DNA of 64,000 nucleotides. Origin: Fodinicurvata fenggangensis DSM 21160 (GTDB lineage: Bacteria > Pseudomonadota > Alphaproteobacteria > Kiloniellales > DSM-21159). A program made the translations under genes and the position numbers. The notes under the pieces are model-generated. The model worked only from the letters and a program-made list of their open reading frames with translations. It searched no databases and was not told the DNA's origin. Below are positions 57,759 through 64,000 of this stretch, piece by piece; position 1 is the stretch's first letter, and each line of letters starts with the position of its first letter. Where the stretch lies: assembly GCF_000686045.1 (NCBI RefSeq), contig NZ_JMLV01000001.1, positions 248,001 to 312,000 of the forward strand, given 5' to 3'.

Positions 57759-58244
57759 ATGGCTGAAGAAACCCAGACCTTGACCTCACTGGATGAACTG
57801 AGCGAAGGCGGTCCTGTAGCCGTGGAAGAGGTTCAGGCCGAGCCGAAGATCGATGCGCAGGGTCGCTCCTATGCCACCGGCCGCCGCAAGAATGCGATTG
57901 CCCGTGTCTGGATCAAGCCGGGCACCGGCAAGATCACGGTGAACAAGCGCCCTGTGGAAACCTATTTTGCGCGTCCGGTCCTGCGCATGCTTTTGAACCA
58001 GCCTTTCCAGGTGACGGATCGCCTGGGGCAGTTCGATGTGATCTGCACCGTTGTTGGCGGAGGCCTCTCCGGCCAGGCAGGTGCCGTGCGTCACGGCATT
58101 TCCCGGGCGCTGACCTATTACGAACCGGGGCTGCGCAGCATCCTGAAGCAGGGTGGCTTCCTGACCCGTGACAGTCGTGAGGTCGAGCGCAAGAAGTACG
58201 GTCGTGCCAAGGCACGCCGCAGCTTCCAGTTCTCCAAGCGCTGA
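57759..58244 (+). CDS. rpsI: 30S ribosomal protein S9
   Basis: S9 is a small-subunit head protein whose tail reaches the tRNA in the P site. The 161-residue protein has an acidic N-terminal extension of about 35 residues, then [38 protein letters not shown] and the basic C-terminus [11 protein letters not shown]. The extension is common in alphaproteobacteria. An intrinsic terminator ends the unit. Confidence 0.97.
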   Translation: MAEETQTLTSLDELSEGGPVAVEEVQAEPKIDAQGRSYATGRRKNAIARVWIKPGTGKITVNKRPVETYFARPVLRMLLNQPFQVTDRLGQFDVICTVVGGGLSGQAGAVRHGISRALTYYEPGLRSILKQGGFLTRDSREVERKKYGRAKARRSFQFSKR

Positions 58245-58287
58245 GGCCGTCCCGTTCCGGCTGCTGCCGGAAAACAAGCGGAACACG

Positions 58288-58317
58288 AAAGGGCGGCCCC
58301 AAGTGGCCGCCCTTTTT
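58288..58317 (+). terminator. Intrinsic terminator after rplM-rpsI
   Basis: AAAGGGCGGCC (58288-58298) and GGCCGCCCTTT (58305-58315) form a perfect 11-bp stem with a 6-nt loop, and the T-run continues to 58317. Confidence 0.88.
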
Positions 58318-58348
58318 CATTCACAGAATTGAGCAGGACCATCATATC

Positions 58349-59392
58349 ATGAGGGATATTGTTCGTGCCGGCATCCTGGGCGCCAGTGGCTATACCGGTG
58401 CCGACCTGGTTCGCCTACTGTCCACACATACGGGCGTTTCCATTGACCTGATGACAGCAAATTCCCATGCCGGGAAACCCATGGCCGAAGTCTACCCCCA
58501 CCTGGGCGGGTTGGACTTGCCGGATCTGGTCAAGTGGGAGGATGCCGACTGGAGCAATCTGGATGTGGTCTTCTGTGGCCTGCCGCACGGCACGACCCAG
58601 GACATCATTGCCACCCTTCCCGACAAGGTGAAGGTGATCGATCTTTCCGCCGATTTCCGATTGAGGAATCCCGAAACCTATGCCGAATGGTACGGTCATG
58701 AACACCGTGCGCCACATCTTCAGGATTCGGCCATTTATGGCCTGAGTGAACTGAATCGCGAAGCCATCCATCGGGCACGGCTGGTTGCCTGTCCGGGGTG
58801 CTATCCGACCGCGGTGCTGCTGGCCCTGGTTCCTCTGGCGCAGAAGCGTGCCATACGTTCCGAGGACCTGATCGTCGATGCCAAGTCCGGTGCGACCGGG
58901 GCCGGTCGTGCCGTCAAGGAGGCCACCCTGTTTTGCGAAGTGGCAGAGGGATTGCATCCCTACAGCGTGTCCAGTCATCGCCACTCACCTGAAATCGAAC
59001 AGGAAGTGGGGGCCGCATTCGGCCAGGCTGTAAACGTGAACTTCACCCCACATCTCGTTCCGATGAACCGGGGTGAATTGGTCACCTGTTATGTGAAGCT
59101 GGAAGAAGGGCTGGAGGTTTCCGACCTGCGGACAGCCTTGAATGAACAGTATCGCGATGAACCCTTCGTTCGCGTCCTTCCGGAGGGTGCAGTGCCGGCG
59201 ACGCGTCATGTGCGGGGTTCCAACTTCTGCCTGATTGGCGTTTTTGCGGACCGCATTCCGGGGCGTGCCATTGTCATTGCCACGATCGACAATCTGGTGA
59301 AGGGTTCCAGTGGCCAGGCAATCCAGAACATGAACCTGATGTTTGGCTTGCCGGAGACTATGGGCCTGGAACAGCAGCCCCTGTTTCCCTGA
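58349..59392 (+). CDS. argC: N-acetyl-gamma-glutamyl-phosphate reductase
   Basis: ArgC reduces N-acetylglutamyl phosphate to the semialdehyde in arginine synthesis. The 347-residue protein has the NADP-binding GASGYTGADLVRLL and the catalytic cysteine in ACPGCYPT (Cys151). HRHSPEIEQE provides the active-site histidine region, as in type 1 ArgC. It follows the rplM-rpsI terminator, as in many alphaproteobacteria. A gamma carbonic anhydrase gene is next on the same strand (32 bp). Confidence 0.96.
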   Translation: MRDIVRAGILGASGYTGADLVRLLSTHTGVSIDLMTANSHAGKPMAEVYPHLGGLDLPDLVKWEDADWSNLDVVFCGLPHGTTQDIIATLPDKVKVIDLSADFRLRNPETYAEWYGHEHRAPHLQDSAIYGLSELNREAIHRARLVACPGCYPTAVLLALVPLAQKRAIRSEDLIVDAKSGATGAGRAVKEATLFCEVAEGLHPYSVSSHRHSPEIEQEVGAAFGQAVNVNFTPHLVPMNRGELVTCYVKLEEGLEVSDLRTALNEQYRDEPFVRVLPEGAVPATRHVRGSNFCLIGVFADRIPGRAIVIATIDNLVKGSSGQAIQNMNLMFGLPETMGLEQQPLFP

Positions 59393-59424
59393 GCCGTTTT
59401 GCTGAGAAAAGGATGGAGTGATCA

Positions 59425-59967
59425 ATGGCGACCATTATCCCTTACAGAGGCATGACGCCCCGTATCGATCCCGATGCCTTCGTCGCAGAGACTGCTGTTA
59501 TCATAGGGGATGTCGAAATCGGCCCCGGTTCTTCTATTTGGTATGGCTGTGTCCTGCGGGGCGACGTCAATGCCATTCGCGTTGGGCGCAACACGAATGT
59601 GCAGGACGGCACGATCGTTCACTGCAATCACGATCCGAAGGGCGATTACAGGGAAACCGGAGGCGGCATGCCGACCCATATCGGCGACAACATCACCATC
59701 GGTCACATGGCCCTGATCCATGCATGCAAGCTGGAGAATGACTGTTTCATCGGCATGCGCTCGGTTGTCATGGATGATGCCGTGGTGGAAAGCCACGCCA
59801 TGGTCGCTGCCGGTGCCGTCGTGACACCGGGAAAACGCGTTCCAGCCAACGAGCTGTGGGCTGGGACGCCAGCCAAGCTCCAGCGCCAACTGCGCCCGGA
59901 GGAACTGGATTACTTCGGCCGTTCAGCCGATCAGTATGCCAAGCTTGCCGCCAGTTACCGCAGTTGA
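59425..59967 (+). CDS. Gamma carbonic anhydrase-like protein
   Basis: The 180-residue protein is a left-handed beta helix with hexapeptide repeats (about 20-140), ending in an alpha helix. Candidate metal ligands are His in DGTIVHCNH and in ITIGHMALIHAC, as in the CaiE/PaaY/YrdA group. Enzymatic activity cannot be decided from the sequence; many members are active carbonic anhydrases. It lies downstream of argC. Confidence 0.92.
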   Translation: MATIIPYRGMTPRIDPDAFVAETAVIIGDVEIGPGSSIWYGCVLRGDVNAIRVGRNTNVQDGTIVHCNHDPKGDYRETGGGMPTHIGDNITIGHMALIHACKLENDCFIGMRSVVMDDAVVESHAMVAAGAVVTPGKRVPANELWAGTPAKLQRQLRPEELDYFGRSADQYAKLAASYRS

Positions 59968-60047
59968 ATCTGTTCGTACGTTAACCGATTGCAAAGACTT
60001 GGCGCCTTAGAATTGACCTGACAGAAAGATCCAACCGGGTGTCAGGT

Positions 60048-60839
60048 ATGACAGAGGTCAAGGAACGTACCGCAAGGACGATCGCAGCCGAGGGAATGGC
60101 TGCGCACAAGAGCGAGTTTCTGGCCGACGGGCTGGACGCGATTACGGCCATCGTTCGCCAAATCGGCCAGGTGAATGGCGGCGAGGGCTCCCTGCGGTCC
60201 GTTCTCGAGCGTGCTCACCGTCTTTCGCTGGACTTGAAGGGTGGTGCTGGCAGCATGAACCTTTCGTTGCTGGGTATCGCTGCACATCGCCTGGAAGATT
60301 ACCTGGAAGCTGTGGACGAGCCCTACGAGCGGCATCTAAACGACATCGAGATCTACCTGGATGTCCTCACTGAACTCTTGGAAAAGCAGGGCGTGGGCGG
60401 GGAAAGTGCGGCGCATCTGGTTCGCCGACTTCCACCAAGGCGCGGTTTCGATGCCCAAGACATGGCCGTTTGCGAAATCGAGGTGCTGCTTGTGATGGAT
60501 CGTGGAGTGGTGCGGCGCATGATCGAGCGTGAGATCGCCGAATGTGGTTACCGGGTCACAGCCGTATCAACGCCATTCGAGGCACTGGAGATGATTGTCC
60601 GGACCCAGCCCGATCTGGTGATCCTCTCGGCTGTTCTGGCCGATCTTTCAGGTGTCGACCTGGCGGCTGGCCTGAAAGCCATGCCGCAGACACGTAATAC
60701 TGGATTGGCATTGATCACTTCCTATGATCGTGAGCATGGCAGCCTGCAGTACCTGCCGCCAACAGTACCAATAATCCGCAAGGGCAATTCCTTTGCGGAC
60801 GACCTGACAACAGCACTCAGTGACCAGTTCATAATCTGA
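60048..60839 (+). CDS. Degenerate Hpt-receiver protein
   Basis: The 263-residue protein looks like an Hpt-type helical domain (about 20-115) followed by a receiver domain (about 143-258). In the Hpt motif HxLKG the histidine is replaced: L61-D-L-K-G. In the receiver the phospho-acceptor Asp is Ser194 (DLVILSAVLADLSG). Asp151, Thr224/Ser225 and the signalling Lys245 (IIRKG) remain. It therefore probably cannot relay phosphate and may act as a scaffold or binding partner. The start is ATG 60048; GTG 60039 is an alternative. Upstream is a 71-80 bp gap after the carbonic anhydrase gene. Confidence 0.72.
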   Translation: MTEVKERTARTIAAEGMAAHKSEFLADGLDAITAIVRQIGQVNGGEGSLRSVLERAHRLSLDLKGGAGSMNLSLLGIAAHRLEDYLEAVDEPYERHLNDIEIYLDVLTELLEKQGVGGESAAHLVRRLPPRRGFDAQDMAVCEIEVLLVMDRGVVRRMIEREIAECGYRVTAVSTPFEALEMIVRTQPDLVILSAVLADLSGVDLAAGLKAMPQTRNTGLALITSYDREHGSLQYLPPTVPIIRKGNSFADDLTTALSDQFII

Positions 60840-60861
60840 GCCGTTTTCAGCGTTTCATGAC

Positions 60862-61407
60862 TTACGGAGCTCCCAGGCTTCCCACCAGGGACCCAAAGGG
60901 GCCGAGCCTTTCCCCTATGGCTTGCCAGTCCGTAGCCTGCTTGTCTGCCAGGATTTCGGGAAGAGGCCGTTGATCGACCTTGATATCGGCCAACAGCTCG
61001 TCGCGCGTGATCGTCCCGCTGTCATCTTCGTCATACCCCTGAATCAAGTCATCCAGTTCAAGAGAGTTGGCAATGGAGCGCGCAATGGACAGCTTTGTCC
61101 TGTCCTTTCCAGACAGGCTGTCCGACCTCCAGTCCGCCCAGGCATTCATGTCGGAACGCAGAGCTTCCAGTTCCTTCCGGTCCAGCTGGTCATCCCCATT
61201 CCTGTCAGCATACGCCCAGCCATGATCTATGCATTCTTTGGCAGGCGCCTCCTCACAGAGCCATCCGCCCGTTTCAACCATTTGATCGAAAGCGACCGGA
61301 TCATCAGCAAACGCGAAGAGGGGCGGGAGCGCGGCCAGGGCGAATGCCGCACTGGCCGTCAGGAGCCGCTTTCGCAGTAAAGGGTTAGTTTGCCTTGACA
61401 CGAACAT
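60862..61407 (-). CDS. Exported EF-hand calcium-binding protein
   Basis: The 181-residue protein has a basic N-terminus and a hydrophobic core (about 15-32), with a probable cleavage site after AFAD. Two EF-hand loops are seen: DRNGDDQLDRKE (about 68-79) and DEDDSGTITRDE (about 126-137). Both have Asp/Asn/Ser ligands and the final Glu. Its role is unknown. The start overlaps the 3' end of phaC by 23 bp on the same strand, so it is probably translated from the phaC mRNA. Confidence 0.82.
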   Translation of the reverse strand: MFVSRQTNPLLRKRLLTASAAFALAALPPLFAFADDPVAFDQMVETGGWLCEEAPAKECIDHGWAYADRNGDDQLDRKELEALRSDMNAWADWRSDSLSGKDRTKLSIARSIANSLELDDLIQGYDEDDSGTITRDELLADIKVDQRPLPEILADKQATDWQAIGERLGPFGSLVGSLGAP

Positions 61408-63193
61408 AGGATCCTGGCGCCTCCTCTATGGGCTTGAGCTTTCCATCGCCTGGTTTCCGTGCTGGGGTCTTCTTGGGCCCGCTCTTGCGCGCGATCCACT
61501 TGTACCATTCCGGCCACCAGGACCCCGGATGTTCCTCGGCATTCTTCAGCCAGGTATCCGGGTTCTTGGGATGTCGACTGTTGGTCCAATAACAGTACTT
61601 CCCTGAAGACGGCGGATTTATGACGCCGGCAATATGTCCCGAAGCGGCCAGCACGAACTTGACGGGCCCCTTGGCAAGCTGGGTCAGGGCGTAGGTCCCC
61701 TTCCAGGGGGCAATGTGGTCCTCTTTCGCGGACAGCATGAAGCTGGGCGTTTCAATCTTGCGCAGGTCTATGGGAACGCCCTTCAGGGTAATACCCCCGG
61801 GCTCGATCAGCTTGTTCTCCTGGTACATGCGCCGCAGATAGAAGGAATGCATGGCTGCGGGCATGCGTGTCGAATCACTGTTCCAGTACAGTAGATCAAA
61901 GGGGAAGGGATCCTTGCCCAGCAGGTAATTGTTGACGACGAACGACCAGATCAGATCATTGGCGCGCAGCATGTTGAAGGTGGTCGCCATTGCGGAGCCT
62001 TCCAGATAGCCCTGCTTCTCCATCTTCTCTTCCAGCGCGCTCAACTGGACCTCGTCGATGAATACCCCCAGTTCGCCGGCCTCGGAAAAGTCGGTCATGG
62101 CCGTGAAAAAGGTTGCCGATTTGATCTGTGAGGGGTCCGGTCCAGGATCCTGCGGCTTCTTTGCATGAAGATAGGCAAGGGCGGACGCAAGCATGGTGCC
62201 CCCCAGGCAATAGCCGATGACATTGACTTCTTGCTCGTCAGTTTCCTGCGTAACCGCATCAAAAGCCTCGAAGAACCCCTGGCTCATGTAGTCCTCGAAG
62301 CTCTTCTGGGCTAGGCTTTCGTCCGGATTGACCCAAGAGATGACAAAGACGGTCAGTCCTTGTTCCGTGGCCCACTTCACGAAGGAATTCTTCTCGCGCA
62401 GATCCAGAATGTAGTACTTGTTGATCCAGGGCGGAATGATCAGGAGGGGCACCTTGTGGACGGTCTCGGTCGCCGGCTCGTATTGGATCAGCTGCATCAA
62501 TTCGTTCTGGTAGACGACCTTCCCGGGGGTGATGGCGATGTTATCCCCCACTTCGAAGGCATCGTGATCTGTCATGCTGATCTTACCGCGTTCCAGGTCG
62601 TCCAGCAGGTTCTGCAGTCCGTTCACCAGGTTCTCGCCACCACTTTCCAGGGTGGCGCGTAGCACCTGGGGATTGGTCATCAGGAAGTTGCTAGGTGCCA
62701 GGGCATCGACAAACTGCTTTGTATAGAAATCGACTTTCTGTGCTGTCTTGTCGTCGAGTCCATCGACTTCACGGACCTGTTCCTGCATCCAGCGTGCTGT
62801 CAGCAGGTACGACTGCTTGATGAAATCGAAAAGCTGGTTGTCTTCCCATGCTTCGTCCTTGAAGCGTCTGTCTCCTTGCTCGGGAGACACCAGCGGCTCG
62901 GATTCCTGGCCCATCATTCTCTGGGCCGTGACATGCCATAACTGCATGTATTGCTGCCAGAGTTCCATCTGTGCTTCGACAATCTTGGCAGGATTCGACA
63001 TCATCTGCGCCGTCATGTCGAAGAAGGCTTGGCCAATGTTCAGAGGATCGATCTGGGTATTTGGCGCCTGTTCTGCCTGCCGTTGCAGGAAATCGTTCAC
63101 CAGTTTGCTGCTGCGTTCGGCAATCTCTGCCATGTTTTTATTCATCTCAACCGGATCGGGTAGCTTGACCTGATCGTCCGACTGTTCGGTCAT
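61385..63193 (-). CDS. phaC: Class I poly(3-hydroxyalkanoate) synthase
   Basis: PhaC polymerises 3-hydroxyacyl-CoA into storage granules. The 602-residue protein has an N-terminal domain (about 1-200) and an alpha/beta-hydrolase core. The lipase-like box GYCLGG carries Cys329, and Asp and His are in AKEDHIAPW and ASGHIAGVINPP. The length fits class I (no PhaE/PhaR partner needed). AGGAGG precedes the ATG at 63193. No phaA, phaB, phasin or depolymerase genes are in the window. It is divergent from an OmpA-like lipoprotein gene. Confidence 0.95.
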   Translation of the reverse strand: MTEQSDDQVKLPDPVEMNKNMAEIAERSSKLVNDFLQRQAEQAPNTQIDPLNIGQAFFDMTAQMMSNPAKIVEAQMELWQQYMQLWHVTAQRMMGQESEPLVSPEQGDRRFKDEAWEDNQLFDFIKQSYLLTARWMQEQVREVDGLDDKTAQKVDFYTKQFVDALAPSNFLMTNPQVLRATLESGGENLVNGLQNLLDDLERGKISMTDHDAFEVGDNIAITPGKVVYQNELMQLIQYEPATETVHKVPLLIIPPWINKYYILDLREKNSFVKWATEQGLTVFVISWVNPDESLAQKSFEDYMSQGFFEAFDAVTQETDEQEVNVIGYCLGGTMLASALAYLHAKKPQDPGPDPSQIKSATFFTAMTDFSEAGELGVFIDEVQLSALEEKMEKQGYLEGSAMATTFNMLRANDLIWSFVVNNYLLGKDPFPFDLLYWNSDSTRMPAAMHSFYLRRMYQENKLIEPGGITLKGVPIDLRKIETPSFMLSAKEDHIAPWKGTYALTQLAKGPVKFVLAASGHIAGVINPPSSGKYCYWTNSRHPKNPDTWLKNAEEHPGSWWPEWYKWIARKSGPKKTPARKPGDGKLKPIEEAPGSYVRVKAN

Positions 63194-63356
63194 GCTGTGG
63201 CCTCCTAAGATCGTTATCGGAATCCCTGAGCCATAAATGTGTATGAAGCGGCGCCAAGGCCAGGGATGATTTTTTCGACTTACCTTGCTCTTACCTGTCC
63301 ATCAGGGTAACAAATTCTGCAGGTTATGTAGGCGCCCGCAAAGAACAGGAGCTGAC

Positions 63357-64000
63357 ATGCGTCAAGATAGTGCAGATTCCCTGACGCAGGGCCTTTCGGG
63401 CAGGACGCCGGTGAAGCTTTCCAAGGCGTTTCTCCGCAAGCTGCCTCTATTTGCAAGTCTACCGCTTCTTGTTTCCTGTAACAGTCTTGAACCCACGTAC
63501 AATGAGTTCTTCGGAGAAGAGCCCATGCCGGAACGGGTTCAGGTCGATGAACAGGATATTGAAGGTGGTAGCATTCCAAACCTGTCGACAGTTCCCATGG
63601 AACGTCCCGCACCAACACCTGTGGAGGAGCGTGAACGTTTGAGGCGCAGCCTGCAGGAGGATCACAGCCGTTCCAACCTGCGGCAGGAGGAGCCTGCCGA
63701 GGCGTTGGATGCCCCCAATGGGGGGGCGGCTGATGGAGAGGACCGGACATCACTGCTGAATGAAACATCGCGCAGCTACTTGGCTATCGAAACAGACCAT
63801 GAAGAGCCTGTGTTTACGGGTGTGCAGCTGGCCCAGATCACGATCAACGAGGATGTGATCTCAGACAGTCGACAGACGGATAACCGGACCTATACGACCG
63901 GTAATATGGAACTGGCCGGTGTGATCTACTTCAGGCATGGCTCGAATGCCCTGGACAGCAGGGATCATGACATCATTACGAAGATAGCGCGTGTCGCGGA
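63357..64000 (+). CDS. OmpA-like outer membrane lipoprotein (3' part beyond right edge)
   Basis: The open frame has a lipoprotein signal ending LPLLVSC (Cys41). It is followed by a long acidic Pro/Glu/Arg-rich linker (about 45-160) and then GVIYFRHGSNALDSRD near the right edge. This resembles the start of an OmpA-type peptidoglycan-binding domain (FxxGSxxL). The ATG at 63357 has AGGAG 5 nt upstream but gives a long N-terminus. A GTG at 63411, with AGGA 5 nt before it, would give a normal 23-residue signal. The C-terminus is outside the window. Confidence 0.75.
   Translation, partial: MRQDSADSLTQGLSGRTPVKLSKAFLRKLPLFASLPLLVSCNSLEPTYNEFFGEEPMPERVQVDEQDIEGGSIPNLSTVPMERPAPTPVEERERLRRSLQEDHSRSNLRQEEPAEALDAPNGGAADGEDRTSLLNETSRSYLAIETDHEEPVFTGVQLAQITINEDVISDSRQTDNRTYTTGNMELAGVIYFRHGSNALDSRDHDIITKIARVA

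Noticed and set aside
1-64000. CRISPR arrays, insertion sequences, prophage or integron
   Set aside because: No regularly spaced repeats, transposase or integrase motifs or long terminal inverted repeats were seen in this window.

Overview
The window looks like a chromosomal housekeeping segment of a moderately GC-rich alphaproteobacterium, probably of the Rhodospirillales/Kiloniellales type. Supporting signs are the short form of prolyl-tRNA synthetase, the alphaproteobacterial SOS operator GTTC-N7-GTTC at lexA, the sdhE-mfd pair, the NDUFS4-like complex I subunit, the fused MrpAB-type antiporter and the gltA-gltX-comEC-lexA order. The Mrp antiporter and many acidic proteins would suit a halotolerant marine or saline lifestyle; this, like the taxon, is inference. 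No IS element, phage, CRISPR array or rRNA operon was seen.

Layout. 1-2.3 kb: edge of a membrane protein, a small membrane protein and two tRNA-Leu genes. 2.3-9.7 kb: a tandem DUF502 protein, recG (minus), sdhE and mfd. 9.8-16.6 kb: proS, lolC, lolD, dnaE. 16.8-27.6 kb: the classic translation/envelope run rpsB-tsf-pyrH-frr-uppS-cdsA-dxr-rseP-bamA-skp-fabZ. The lipid A genes normally inside this run (lpxD, and lpxA/lpxI/lpxB after fabZ) are absent. 27.7-33.6 kb: gltA and gltX (minus), comEC (plus), lexA (minus) with its SOS-box promoter. 33.7-39.7 kb: a six-gene Mrp/Pha cation/proton antiporter operon (minus). 39.8-41.4 kb: a TPP-riboswitch-controlled ABC permease/ATPase pair without a binding protein. 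41.5-47.7 kb: histone-deacetylase-like hydrolase, DUF192 protein, O-methyltransferase, prfC, tRNA-Pro, NDUFS4-like protein, tRNA-Arg, a glycosyltransferase-like gene whose start is altered by a 17-bp tandem duplication, and two small proteins. 47.8-52.5 kb: a minus-strand operon of a proline-racemase-family epimerase, a penicillin-acylase-family amidase and threonine ammonia-lyase. 52.6-57.1 kb: malonyl-CoA decarboxylase, alpha/beta hydrolase, extensin-like lipoprotein, thioesterase and a DJ-1/PfpI protein. 57.2-60.8 kb: rplM-rpsI, argC, gamma carbonic anhydrase and a degenerate Hpt-receiver protein. 60.9-64 kb: EF-hand protein overlapping phaC, and the start of an OmpA-like lipoprotein.

How the genes work together. 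Most of the window serves core replication, repair, translation and envelope biogenesis: RecG, Mfd, LexA, DnaE; ribosomal proteins, EF-Ts, RRF, RF3, aminoacyl-tRNA synthetases; LolCD, BamA, Skp, RseP, UppS, CdsA. I did not find one clearly new multigene system. The best leads are the clean absence of the lpx block from a conserved locus, a tandem duplication that recodes a start site, a two-domain signalling protein whose phosphotransfer residues are both lost, and a duplicated-and-fused DUF502 protein.
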